A stretch of 28,406 bases of DNA, from the NCBI GenBank assembly GCA_000437915.1, contig FR900996.1:26766-55171 (forward strand), in the 5' to 3' direction. The stretch comes from Subdoligranulum sp. CAG:314 (lineage in GTDB: Bacteria > Bacillota > Clostridia > Christensenellales > CAG-314). Below, one piece after another: positions 7,166 to 15,067 of the stretch. Each line of letters starts with the position of its first letter. The stretch's first letter is position 1. The notes beneath the pieces were generated by a model. That model was given only the letters and a program-made list of their open reading frames with translations. It had not been told where the DNA came from and searched no databases. Position numbers and translations under genes: made by a program.

Positions 7166-8485
7166 ATGGTCGGAAATTTTGATTTTCTTAAAGGAAATAT
7201 CGAAACTATTATACTCAACGCCTTGTACGGCGGAGACAAATACGGCTATGATATAACCAGAGAAATAAAGGAAAAAACCGATAATCAATATGAAATCAAG
7301 CAACCCACTCTATACGGTTACCTGAAAAAACTCGAATCTGAAAAATTAATCGAGTCGTATTGGGGAGGCGAATCCAACGGCGGACGGAGAAAATATTACA
7401 AACTCACTCAAAAAGGAAGAGAGCTTTGTATAGAATATAAATCCGAATGGAAATTTCACAAGAACGTAATGGAGTCATTGGTTGACAGCGAATCGAGCAA
7501 TGACGAATTGCCCCAAAAAAATCAAAGCGAAGTAACCTCCATTTTCGGACACAAGTCGGGCGGCAAAAGAACCCGCTCGACAAATATTGTCACAAAGGAA
7601 GATTTAAACCGAGTCAGCGAGCTTTTATCCAACAATTCCGACACCACGAAACAAACCGCCGAAACTCTTGACGAAAAGAAACCGCCACAATCGATTTCGG
7701 AAGTCCCCCATTCCTCCCCTGCAAAACAAGACGCAAATGCCGTTTCCTCAGACTCGGAGACAAAATCTCGGGAAAAGGTTTCGTATTTCGCACAGATAGA
7801 AAAACAGGAAACTCAGCAGGAAAAAGAATACAAAAGCATATTGGACAATCTTGTCGGCGAGCAATTGACCGAAAAGGAAAAACGTGCGGCAGAGCACAGA
7901 AACATTGCAAGCGAACAGGATTCCGCTGCGACGTCTACTCCCGTATCTCCCAACGAAGTAAATCATCTTCAACTGAGCGAAACAGCTGATGCTATGGCAA
8001 AGCAAGGGCTGAGAATGAAGCTTTACAACAGAGTGGCTTCCGTTTACAAGCCGGCGCCCTTTTTGCCCGTCAACAAACTCAATTTTTTGACAGTTTTGTT
8101 CGGTTTTGTTTTTGCCGCCGTAGAAATGACGGTATTTTGGCTATGCGTAAGAAACAAAACCTACGGAACAAGCACGCCTTTTCTTATAGTTTTGGGAGTC
8201 GCACTGCTCATACTTGCAGTTTTTCTGTTTATTTGGCTGCGCTGGCCCTCCAAAAAGGTCAAGCCGCGTTTTAACCTCAAATTTCACATCATAAACAGTC
8301 TGATATTCTTTGTAATAGCTTCCGTTGCAGTATTGGTGGTTGATTTGCTGATATTTAATCTGGCCTTCAACGACCAGCAAGCCGTTGTGATGTATCTGGT
8401 CTTTCCCATTATGGTTTTGCTGAATGTTCCCGTGTATGTCTTAATAAATTCCTTTTTGAGGATTCAATACCTTAAAAGACTTTGA
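7166..8485 (+). CDS. Membrane-anchored PadR-family transcriptional regulator
   Basis: The N-terminal 100 or so residues are a PadR winged helix: IETIILNALYGGDKYGYDI, then QPTLYGYLKKLESEKLI, then the wing GGRRKYYKLTQKGREL. PadR proteins are DNA-binding repressors, usually 110-180 residues long. Here the domain is followed by about 190 hydrophilic residues (about 110-300) rich in Ser, Glu, Gln and Lys, probably disordered, and then by four hydrophobic helices at about 307-328, 337-358, 374-400 and 404-428. The result is a 439-residue protein with a cytoplasmic DNA-binding head tethered to the membrane. The ligand or signal and the target genes cannot be read from the sequence. It has its own promoter and terminator and no co-transcribed partner. 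Start choice is secure: AGGAGG lies seven bases upstream. Confidence 0.88.
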   Translation: MVGNFDFLKGNIETIILNALYGGDKYGYDITREIKEKTDNQYEIKQPTLYGYLKKLESEKLIESYWGGESNGGRRKYYKLTQKGRELCIEYKSEWKFHKNVMESLVDSESSNDELPQKNQSEVTSIFGHKSGGKRTRSTNIVTKEDLNRVSELLSNNSDTTKQTAETLDEKKPPQSISEVPHSSPAKQDANAVSSDSETKSREKVSYFAQIEKQETQQEKEYKSILDNLVGEQLTEKEKRAAEHRNIASEQDSAATSTPVSPNEVNHLQLSETADAMAKQGLRMKLYNRVASVYKPAPFLPVNKLNFLTVLFGFVFAAVEMTVFWLCVRNKTYGTSTPFLIVLGVALLILAVFLFIWLRWPSKKVKPRFNLKFHIINSLIFFVIASVAVLVVDLLIFNLAFNDQQAVVMYLVFPIMVLLNVPVYVLINSFLRIQYLKRL

Positions 8486-8515
8486 AAAAATGCAGCCGTA
8501 TCGGCTGCATTTTTT
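8485..8515. terminator. Bidirectional terminator between the PadR-like gene and rnhA
   Basis: A perfect 14-bp stem (aaaaaatgcagccg at 8485-8498, complement at 8502-8515) has a three-base loop and A/T flanks usable in both directions. The last base of the PadR-like stop codon is the first base of the stem, and the last base of the stem is the final base of the rnhA stop codon on the other strand. Confidence 0.93.
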
Positions 8516-8958
8516 TATTTTACGCCCGCGTCCGAAATGGCTTTTTTCGCCAGCTCGTCGCACCTGTTGTTGTAAAGATTATCAGCGTGACCTTTGACCT
8601 TGATAAACGTAGGTTTGTGTTTTTTCAGTTCAAATCTCAAAGCATTCCACAAATCTACATTTTTGACGTCGCTTTTGCCTGACGTTTTCCAGTTGTTTTT
8701 CTCCCAAGAGGTTATCCAATTTTTTAAAAAAGCGTCCGCAACATAAGCGGAATCCGTATATATTTCCACCTCGCAGGACTCTTTAAGCGCTCTCAATGCC
8801 TGAATAACCGCAAACAACTCCATACGATTGTTGGTTGTCTGCTTGTCATATCCGCTTATTTCCTTTTCAACTCCGTTAAAAATAAGTATAGCCGCCCAGC
8901 CTCCGACGCCGGGATTGCCCGAACACGCGCCGTCGGTATAAATTGTCACCTTTTTCAT
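8515..8958 (-). CDS. rnhA: Ribonuclease HI
   Basis: RNase HI cleaves the RNA strand of RNA-DNA hybrids such as R-loops and replication primers, using two metal ions. The 147-residue protein is of normal length and has the complete active site: Asp9 in YTDGACSGNPG, Glu47 in NRMEL, Asp69 in YTDSAY, His124 in KGHADN and Asp134 in NRCDELA. The handle region with WITSWEKNNWKTSGK is also present, as in the E. coli type. The ATG at 8958 has only a weak upstream purine stretch (GGG). It stands alone and shares a terminator with the convergent PadR-like gene. Confidence 0.96.
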   Translation of the reverse strand: MKKVTIYTDGACSGNPGVGGWAAILIFNGVEKEISGYDKQTTNNRMELFAVIQALRALKESCEVEIYTDSAYVADAFLKNWITSWEKNNWKTSGKSDVKNVDLWNALRFELKKHKPTFIKVKGHADNLYNNRCDELAKKAISDAGVK

Positions 8959-9036
8959 CGCCCATTTATTTTATAATTTTCCGTAAAAAAAGTCTATCGT
9001 TTTTTAAGCAAACAAAAAATACTTATAGACATTAAC

Positions 9037-9065
9037 TTGACTAAAAGTATGGAGAAAGCTAAAAT
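9037..9065 (+). promoter_or_regulatory. Probable sigma-A promoter of cls, predicting a nearly leaderless mRNA
   Basis: TTGACT (9037-9042) and TAAAAT (9060-9065) are 17 bases apart. Transcription would start around 9071-9073, one to three bases before the cls ATG at 9074. No Shine-Dalgarno site lies at a usable distance; GGAG at 9051-9054 is 19 bases from the ATG and inside the promoter spacer. A second TATAAT-like element (9068-9073) has no matching -35 element. Confidence 0.55.
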
Positions 9066-9073
9066 TATATAAT

Positions 9074-10675
9074 ATGACGTCACGAGCAAAGTCTTCGGAG
9101 AAGCATAAAAAAATCAAGAACAAAAAATGGCTGACCGGTCTGATTTTTCAAAGATTCGTAGTAATTTTACTTATCTTGCTTCAGCTTGCAATTCTAATCT
9201 TTTTAATCTCAAGCGGCAGCCGCAAATACACCTGGGTAAGCATTACTCTTACCGTTGTCTCCCTGCTGATAGTTTTAAGCATAATCCCCAAAAACGAAAA
9301 AGGAGCTTACAAATTTACGTGGGCTATTTTTATTTTGGTATTTCCTGTTTTCGGAGGACTTTTTTATCTGTTTTTCCATATTGAATCGGGCACAAACAGA
9401 TTCAAAAACAAATTGAAGGAAGCCGACGAGGCTTATAAAAAATATTTCCTGTCGCGCGGCAATTTTTTGCAGGGTATCTGTCAAACGCAATGCAATGAAA
9501 AAAATATAAAACTCATGAAATATCTGCACAATTTTGCAGGCTATCCCGTTTTTCCCGATTCCGATTGCAAATATCTTAAAATAGGCGAAGAGTATTTTGA
9601 AGAAATGTTATCGGAGCTGAAAAAAGCAGAAAAATATATATTTTTGGAGTATTTTATTTTATCCGAAGGCTATATGTGGGACGCCTTATTTGAAGTCCTG
9701 CGCGAAAAAGCAGCGGCAGGTGTCGACGTGCGGCTTATTTATGACGACGTCGGATGCTTTTTGCGGCTGCCCAAAAACTTCGCCAAAGAACTGTCAAAGC
9801 ATAAAATCAAAGCTGTCGCATTCAACGCCATTCACCCCATGCTTACCACAAAGCAAAACAATCGAGACCACAGAAAGATTACCGTAATTGACGGAAAGGT
9901 TGCTTTCACGGGCGGCATAAACATTGCCGACGAATATATAAACCACATTGAAAGATTCGGTCATTGGAAAGACGCGGGAATAAAAATCGAAGGCGCTGCG
10001 GTTTGGAGCTTCGTATTGTTTTTTCTGCAAATGTGGTTCTACTGCACAAAAGAAAGAGAAGACGACCTTTCCCGCTTTTATCCCGACAATCTTTTGCATA
10101 GTCGTTCAGAATTGTCGGAATGCAATACAGACGGATTGGTTCAACCGTACGCCGACAGCCCTGCGGACAAAGAAAATGTAGGCGAACACGTCTATCTCGA
10201 AGTAATCGGAAGCTCTAAAAAGTATCTCTACATCACAACGCCCTATCTTATTATTGACGACACAATGCTTTCGGCACTCAAATTGGCTGCAAAAAGCGGC
10301 GTTGACGTAGTTATAATCACGCCTCACATTTGGGACAAGCGTCTCGTTCATTTTACCACTCAGTCATATTACAGAGAACTGATTGAAGCAGGCGTAAAAA
10401 TATTTGAATACACTCCTGGGTTTATACATTCCAAGATATTCGTTTCCGACGATTCCGTTGCAACGGTAGGAACGACCAATATGGATTTCAGGAGCTTGTA
10501 TCTCCACTTCGAGTGCGGCGCGGTGATTTACGATAAAAACACCATTGCAGACATAAAGGACGATTTTTTGGAGACGCTTAAAGAAAGTCAACAGATAAGC
10601 ATAGAACAATGCAAAAAGAGTTTCCCTGTACGACTTATACAAAACATAGTGAGACTGTTTGCGCCTTTGATGTAG
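9074..10675 (+). CDS. cls: Cardiolipin synthase (phospholipase D superfamily)
   Basis: This membrane enzyme condenses two phosphatidylglycerol molecules into cardiolipin and glycerol. The 533-residue protein has a basic N-terminal tail of about 25 residues and hydrophobic helices at about 27-46, 54-71 and 81-101. Two PLD catalytic motifs follow: HRKITVID from His266 and HSKIFVSD from His452, each H-x-K-x4-D. It is slightly longer than typical Cls (about 480-510 residues), mainly because of the basic tail. The ATG at 9074 has no ribosome-binding site, and an in-frame TAA-free upstream extension offers no better start codon. The gene forms a single unit with its own promoter and terminator. PgsA, which makes the precursor phosphatidylglycerol phosphate, is encoded at 15061-15666. 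Confidence 0.94.
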   Translation: MTSRAKSSEKHKKIKNKKWLTGLIFQRFVVILLILLQLAILIFLISSGSRKYTWVSITLTVVSLLIVLSIIPKNEKGAYKFTWAIFILVFPVFGGLFYLFFHIESGTNRFKNKLKEADEAYKKYFLSRGNFLQGICQTQCNEKNIKLMKYLHNFAGYPVFPDSDCKYLKIGEEYFEEMLSELKKAEKYIFLEYFILSEGYMWDALFEVLREKAAAGVDVRLIYDDVGCFLRLPKNFAKELSKHKIKAVAFNAIHPMLTTKQNNRDHRKITVIDGKVAFTGGINIADEYINHIERFGHWKDAGIKIEGAAVWSFVLFFLQMWFYCTKEREDDLSRFYPDNLLHSRSELSECNTDGLVQPYADSPADKENVGEHVYLEVIGSSKKYLYITTPYLIIDDTMLSALKLAAKSGVDVVIITPHIWDKRLVHFTTQSYYRELIEAGVKIFEYTPGFIHSKIFVSDDSVATVGTTNMDFRSLYLHFECGAVIYDKNTIADIKDDFLETLKESQQISIEQCKKSFPVRLIQNIVRLFAPLM

Positions 10676-10686
10676 AAAACAGCCAG

Positions 10687-10721
10687 AAGCAAAAGCCCCG
10701 AAAATTTCGGGGCTTTTGCTT
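10687..10721 (+). terminator. Intrinsic terminator of cls
   Basis: A GC-rich 14-bp stem (aagcaaaagccccg at 10687-10700, complement at 10708-10721) encloses the loop aaaattt, 12 bases after the cls stop codon. The T-tract is inside the arm rather than after it, which is weaker than the other terminators in this window. It reads almost symmetrically in both directions. Confidence 0.8.
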
Positions 10722-10733
10722 AAATAATCCGCA

Positions 10734-10774
10734 AAAAAATACCCGTCGTTTTTTTTCACCGATGGGTATTTTTT
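10734..10774 (-). terminator. Intrinsic terminator of tRNA-Trp
   Basis: On the minus strand a 15-bp stem with one G-T pair (10774-10760 with 10748-10734) has an 11-base A-rich loop and ends in a run of seven T. It begins five bases after the CCA end of the tRNA. Confidence 0.88.
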
Positions 10775-10778
10775 CGAT

Positions 10779-10853
10779 TGGCAGGGGAGACGCGATTCGA
10801 ACACGCAACCAGCGGTTTTGGAGACCGCTGCTCTACCGTTGAGCCACTCCCCT
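10779..10853 (-). tRNA. tRNA-Trp (anticodon CCA), CCA end encoded
   Basis: The minus strand folds into a complete cloverleaf of 75 bases. The acceptor stem AGGGGAG pairs with CTCCCCT (10847-10853 with 10783-10789), followed by discriminator G and encoded CCA. The D arm is GCTC/GAGC. The anticodon stem GCGGT/ACCGC encloses loop CTCCAAA with anticodon CCA. The variable loop is short and the T arm is GCGTG-TTCGAAT-CGCGT, which contains two G-T pairs. It is transcribed alone from a consensus promoter and has its own terminator. Confidence 0.97.
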
Positions 10854-10867
10854 ACGCTAACTTTATA

Positions 10868-10896
10868 ATTATACTATTTTCAAAAAAATTTGTCAA
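10868..10896 (-). promoter_or_regulatory. Consensus sigma-A promoter of tRNA-Trp
   Basis: On the minus strand TTGACA (10891-10896) and TATAAT (10868-10873) are separated by exactly 17 bases, a perfect match to the housekeeping consensus. Transcription would start near 10861, about eight bases before the mature 5' end of the tRNA. Confidence 0.93.
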
Positions 10897-10922
10897 TAAA
10901 TTAAAAATACTTTTCAATCGAA

Positions 10923-10948
10923 TCGGGCAGTCAAAAATCACCGCCCGA
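10923..10948 (-). terminator. Possible weak terminator of rny
   Basis: On the minus strand TCGGGCGGT pairs with ACTGCCCGA (nine pairs, one G-T) around an eight-base loop, 13 bases after the rny stop codon. The following sequence TTCGATT is a poor T-tract, so termination may be partial and read-through into tRNA-Trp is possible. Confidence 0.5.
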
Positions 10949-10961
10949 TACGAATTAAAAG

Positions 10962-12560
10962 TTATTTCGCGTATTCGACGCTGCGGGTTTCCCGTATTAC
11001 GTTTACTTTGATTTGACCGGGATAATCCAACTCGTTTTCGATTTTTTTGGCAATATCTCTTGCAAGCATAACGGCGTTTGCATCGTTCACCACCTCAGGC
11101 TTGACAATAACGCGGATTTCGCGCCCTGCCTGCATGGCAAAGGATTTTTGAACTCCGTTGAACGAATCGGCAAGATTTTCAAGTTTTTCAAGACGTTTTA
11201 CATAATTTTCAAGGCTCTCGCGTCTCGCCCCCGGTCTTGCTCCCGATATCGCGTCGGCAGCAGCCACAAGCACAGCTTCTATCGTCATCGGCTCCACGTC
11301 GCCGTGGTGCGCCATAATCGCATTGACGACTTCCTTGCTTTCCTTGTACTTTTTGGCAATATCCGCGCCGATTTCGATATGCGTCCCCTCAACCTCTTGG
11401 TCTACCGCTTTGCCTATGTCGTGCAGCAACCCTGCGCGCTTTGCAAGCGCTACGTCGCACCCCAATTCCGACGCCATCATACCTGCAAGATAAGATACTT
11501 CAAGCGAATGATTTAAAACATTCTGTCCGTAGCTTGTCCTGAATTTGAGGCGTCCCAACAAGGTGATTATTTCGGGATGCAAATTGAAAACCCCCGAATC
11601 GAAAGACGCTGCTTCACCTGCTTCTTTTATAGTTACGTCCATCTCCTTGCGCACTTTTGCAACCATTTCTTCAATGCGCGCGGGATGTATTCTGCCGTCC
11701 GAAATAAGTTTTTCTATTGCTATTCTTGCAATTTGCCTTCTTACAGGGTCAAAGCCCGAAAGTATGACCACCTCGGGAGTATCGTCGATAATCAGGTCAA
11801 CACCCGTGGCGTTTTCCAACGCGCGTATATTGCGCCCCTCACGCCCGATAAGCCGCCCTTTTATTTCATCGTTAGGCAATGATATGGTAGTGACCGTTAT
11901 TTCCGAAACCTGGTCCGCAGCACAACGCTGAATTGCGCCGCTTATAATTTCACGGGCTTTCTTTTCGCCGTTTTCCTTGGCTTCCGCCTCGATTTCCCTT
12001 ACGAGAGCGGCGGCGTCCCTCTTCGCTTCGGTTTCAATTGTGGATATAAGCAGCTTTTTAGCCTCGTCCTTGGTCATATTGGAAACTTTTTCAAGCTCCT
12101 GAACCATTTTTTCTTCGGATTTTTCAAGCTCCTGCTGCTTTCTGTTAAGTTCGTTCTGATGATTCTGAACGCTTTTGATTTGTTGCTCCAGATGCTCGTT
12201 CTTTTTGGAAAGAACGTCCTCTTTCTTATCCAGCGCCTCCTCTTTCTGAATAAGCCTGAATTCCTGCTTCTGAATCTCGTTTCTGCGTTCCTTCGATTCC
12301 TTGTCGAAATCCTGTTTAAGTTTTAAAACTTCTTCTTTCGCCTCCAGTATAGCTTCCTTTTTTAAAGTCTTGGCTTCGATTTTTGCCTCGTCTACAATAG
12401 ATTGAGCAACATTTTTGGCTTTACCTATTTTTTTGTTAAGCACGAATCGCGTAACCAACCACCCGCCGCAGCCCGCCGCTGCAATGCACAATACGGGAAC
12501 TACGATTAACCAGGCCAGGTGTACTTGAGCAAAGAAGAAATTCAGTGCGTTGAATGACAT
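10962..12560 (-). CDS. rny: Ribonuclease Y
   Basis: RNase Y is the membrane-bound endoribonuclease that starts mRNA decay in Firmicutes. The 532-residue protein has an N-terminal transmembrane helix (about 15-37), a long charged coiled coil (about 45-205), a KH RNA-binding domain with the GRLIGREGRNIRALE loop, and an HD phosphohydrolase domain with HSLEVSYLAG and the metal-binding His380-Asp381 in LLHDIGK. The C-terminal region including GQIKVNVIRE is complete. ATG 12560 has GGAGG (12567-12571) six bases upstream. It lies directly downstream of recA as in Bacillus, but has its own promoter and is separated by a strong terminator. The genes that follow rny in spore formers (ymdB, spoVS) are not here; tRNA-Trp follows instead. 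Confidence 0.97.
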   Translation of the reverse strand: MSFNALNFFFAQVHLAWLIVVPVLCIAAAGCGGWLVTRFVLNKKIGKAKNVAQSIVDEAKIEAKTLKKEAILEAKEEVLKLKQDFDKESKERRNEIQKQEFRLIQKEEALDKKEDVLSKKNEHLEQQIKSVQNHQNELNRKQQELEKSEEKMVQELEKVSNMTKDEAKKLLISTIETEAKRDAAALVREIEAEAKENGEKKAREIISGAIQRCAADQVSEITVTTISLPNDEIKGRLIGREGRNIRALENATGVDLIIDDTPEVVILSGFDPVRRQIARIAIEKLISDGRIHPARIEEMVAKVRKEMDVTIKEAGEAASFDSGVFNLHPEIITLLGRLKFRTSYGQNVLNHSLEVSYLAGMMASELGCDVALAKRAGLLHDIGKAVDQEVEGTHIEIGADIAKKYKESKEVVNAIMAHHGDVEPMTIEAVLVAAADAISGARPGARRESLENYVKRLEKLENLADSFNGVQKSFAMQAGREIRVIVKPEVVNDANAVMLARDIAKKIENELDYPGQIKVNVIRETRSVEYAK

Positions 12561-12648
12561 AAATTTCCTCCGAGTTTAAATTTTTAATTAAGAACGTCAA
12601 TTTTCACGACCGGTTGCGTTGCGTAAAAATTTGCACACTCCGCTATAT

Positions 12649-12678
12649 ATTGTATATCTATTATTGCCCTCTTGTCAA
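12649..12678 (-). promoter_or_regulatory. Probable sigma-A promoter of rny
   Basis: On the minus strand TTGACA (12673-12678) and TACAAT (12649-12654) are separated by 18 bases. The transcript would start near 12642 and carry a leader of about 80 bases. I see no riboswitch-like structure in that leader. Confidence 0.7.
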
Positions 12679-12727
12679 GATATAGGACGAAACAAAATTT
12701 ATTTTTTTCAGTCAAGTAAACGCAAAA

Positions 12728-12772
12728 GCTAAAAAAATGTCTGAAAACGCTGTTTTCAGACATTTTTTTAGC
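12728..12772 (-). terminator. Intrinsic terminator at the end of the ftsK-recA operon
   Basis: A perfect 21-bp inverted repeat (12728-12748 with 12752-12772) surrounds a three-base loop. A run of seven A and a run of seven T lie inside the arms. It lies about 60 bases after the recA stop codon and just upstream of the rny promoter, isolating the two units. Confidence 0.92.
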
Positions 12773-12831
12773 CAATCAATATACTATGTAAGAAATATTA
12801 GCTTGCATTTAGATTAAAATTGAGATACTAT

Positions 12832-13872
12832 TTAACCTTCGGGGTTTTCAGATTCCGCTTTGTCTTTTTTATCCTCGATTTGAGCAAGCAGTTTATTTTT
12901 AATCTCCTCCATCACGGCAGGGTTGGCGGAAAGATAATTTTTGGCGTTATCTCTGCCTTGACCTATTTTCTCTCCGTTGTATGCAAACCAGGAGCCGCTC
13001 TTTTCCACTATATTTGCGGCGACAGCCAAATCGAGTATGCAGCCGCTCTGCGATATTCCTTTGCCGTAAACTATATCAAATTCTGCCGTTTTGAAGGGAG
13101 GAGCAAGCTTGTTTTTGACTACCTTTACCTTTGTCCTGTTGCCCACTATTTCGGCGCCGTCCTTCAACGTATCCGCCTTTCTCACGTCGAGCCTGACACT
13201 CGCATAGAATTTCAACGCCTTTCCGCCCGGAGTAGTTTCGGGATTTCCGAACATAACTCCGATTTTTTCACGCAGTTGATTTATAAAAATGACGCATGCA
13301 TTCTTTTTATTTGTGATTGCCGCAAGTTTTCTAAGAGCCTGCGACATAAGTCTTGCTTGAAGCCCTACATGCGAGTCCCCCATATCTCCCTCTATCTCGG
13401 CTTTGGGGGTGAGCGCGGCAACCGAGTCGACCACTATCAGGTCAACCGCACCGCTATCGACAAGATAATCGGCAATATCCAGCGCCTGTTCGCCGTTGTC
13501 CGGCTGTGACACATACAAATTGTCCAAATCCACGCCGAGATTTGCCGCGTAAACGGGGTCGAGCGCATGCTCCGCATCGATGAACGCGGCTATTCCGCCT
13601 TGCTTTTGCAGTTCTGCAATGATATGAAGAGAAACAGTGGTTTTACCCGAAGATTCGGGACCGTAAATTTCGATAATCCTGCCTTTGGGTATTCCTCCTA
13701 TTCCCAATGCAATATCCAGCGCAAGGCAACCTGTGGGTATGACTTCTATATTTTTTAACGCAGCGCCCTCGCCGTATTTCATTATGGCGCCCTTTCCGAA
13801 TTGCTTTTCTATCTGCAATATCGCCGATTCGAGCGCTTTTTTTCTGTCGGTATTTTTCTTTTCGTCAGCCAT
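12832..13872 (-). CDS. recA: Recombinase RecA
   Basis: RecA forms filaments on single-stranded DNA, drives homologous strand exchange and triggers LexA self-cleavage. The 346 residues show Walker A GPESSGKTT (71-79), the DAEHALDP segment, Walker B LIVVDSVAAL, the INQLREKIGVMFGNPETTPGG loop L2 region and an acidic C-terminal tail (EDKKDKAESENPEG). All core motifs are normal. It starts four bases after the cinA stop, with GAGAGG upstream as ribosome-binding site, and ends the ftsK-rimO-pgsA-cinA-recA operon. I see no convincing LexA box (GAAC-N4-GTTC type) at the operon promoter, and no separate recA promoter. Confidence 0.98.
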   Translation of the reverse strand: MADEKKNTDRKKALESAILQIEKQFGKGAIMKYGEGAALKNIEVIPTGCLALDIALGIGGIPKGRIIEIYGPESSGKTTVSLHIIAELQKQGGIAAFIDAEHALDPVYAANLGVDLDNLYVSQPDNGEQALDIADYLVDSGAVDLIVVDSVAALTPKAEIEGDMGDSHVGLQARLMSQALRKLAAITNKKNACVIFINQLREKIGVMFGNPETTPGGKALKFYASVRLDVRKADTLKDGAEIVGNRTKVKVVKNKLAPPFKTAEFDIVYGKGISQSGCILDLAVAANIVEKSGSWFAYNGEKIGQGRDNAKNYLSANPAVMEEIKNKLLAQIEDKKDKAESENPEG

Positions 13873-13876
13873 TTTT

Positions 13877-15067
13877 TTAACCTCTCTTATTTTTCAGCAA
13901 TTTAATAAGTTGAAACAATGCGTTTTTTGTCGTTTTGATGCGCACCTGATTTCGGTCGCCGTCAAAAACATACTTGAATACATGGATACCGTGATTGTTT
14001 CCCAACGAAACGTAAACAAGTCCCACAGGCTTGTCTATACTCGCACCGGTAGGTCCCGCAATACCCGTAGTCGCCAACGCAAAATCAGTTTTTGCAGTGT
14101 TCAGTACTCCTACCGCCATTTCATACGCTACTTCCGAACTGACCGCTCCGTAATTGGACAATGAAATTCCGCTTACTCCGAGCCGCGCGGCTTTTGCCTC
14201 GTTTGAATAAGAAACAATACCTTCGAGAAACGCCTTGCTTGCATTGGGCACATTTACGATTTTGGAGGCAACCATACCGCCCGTCAACGATTCGGCTATC
14301 CCAAGTGTTGCGCCGGCAAGCTCCAACAATTTGACCGCGACGTCTTCGAGTTCGCAATCCTCGTCGGCATAAATATTCTCTCTGAACTTGGCGTATACCG
14401 CCTCGGTTATTTTTTCTTTTACGTTTTTAGCTACCGAATGCGAAAAGCACACTGTAAGTTTGGTGTCGCACGCGAAGTCGGTTTCAACAAAAAATCTGAC
14501 GGTAGTCAATCTTTTGAATTCGGAAAGACTGTGGATTATTTCGTTTTTTTCCGGACCGAAAATTTTATAAACGCTTACCGATGAAAATTTTTGCTTGGTT
14601 GCAAGATACGGCATTACGTAATTGTCCAGTGTATATAAAGCTTCGTCGAAATTGTCGGGCGCAAGAATAATATCGCCTCCGACATATTTGCCCATACTTG
14701 CACATTCGTAACCGTATCGAGGACTGAATGTGGAAAAGTCTTCAGGAAAAAGCAACAGCTTTTCCATCTCAAACTCCGCGGGAGGTTTAAGCTTCTTTTC
14801 CTTCTCGGGCACTCTTATCAAATCAATCTGAGCCTTTTTGTCATAAACAAGCTGCCTGTCAAGAACATCCGCAACAGTCTCCTTTACAAAAAAGGACTCG
14901 CCTATGACAAACAAATCGGCAGAGCTGCCAAGCTCGGCAGCAAGACAATCCTTCAACTGCTTTTCGGGGGCGGACAAATAAAGCAGCTCAAATTCCACTC
15001 CCGCATTTCTGAACCTTTCCCACAAAGGTGTGCAGATTTTTAAATCCGATGTAATTACCTTTAACAT
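13877..15067 (-). CDS. cinA: CinA-like protein with intact PncC amidase domain and degenerate N-terminal domain
   Basis: CinA proteins join an N-terminal COG1058 domain (molybdopterin-binding fold, ADP-ribose pyrophosphatase activity in some members) to a C-terminal PncC domain, which deamidates nicotinamide mononucleotide to nicotinate mononucleotide. Here the PncC domain (about 243-396) is complete: AESLTGGMVASK with Ser260, VSYSNEAKAARLGV with Lys292, and the ATTGIAGPTG loop. In the N-terminal 240 residues the overall size is kept but the usual motifs are gone. No GDELLxGxxxxTN segment is visible, the GGLGPTxDD loop is replaced by VIGESFFVKETVADVL, and the LPGPPxEM segment by ILAPDNFDE. 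The protein is 396 residues, near the normal length. It overlaps pgsA by seven bases and precedes recA, the usual neighbourhood. Confidence 0.9.
   Translation of the reverse strand: MLKVITSDLKICTPLWERFRNAGVEFELLYLSAPEKQLKDCLAAELGSSADLFVIGESFFVKETVADVLDRQLVYDKKAQIDLIRVPEKEKKLKPPAEFEMEKLLLFPEDFSTFSPRYGYECASMGKYVGGDIILAPDNFDEALYTLDNYVMPYLATKQKFSSVSVYKIFGPEKNEIIHSLSEFKRLTTVRFFVETDFACDTKLTVCFSHSVAKNVKEKITEAVYAKFRENIYADEDCELEDVAVKLLELAGATLGIAESLTGGMVASKIVNVPNASKAFLEGIVSYSNEAKAARLGVSGISLSNYGAVSSEVAYEMAVGVLNTAKTDFALATTGIAGPTGASIDKPVGLVYVSLGNNHGIHVFKYVFDGDRNQVRIKTTKNALFQLIKLLKNKRG

Noticed and set aside
12561..12642. Possible riboswitch in the rny leader
   Set aside because: About 80 bases without any conserved riboswitch motif or stable terminator/antiterminator pair.
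12820..13509. Long open frame of 229 codons on the plus strand over recA
   Set aside because: It lies entirely antisense to recA and part of its terminator region, has no ribosome-binding site and codes for a Phe/Tyr/Cys-rich sequence typical of antisense frames.
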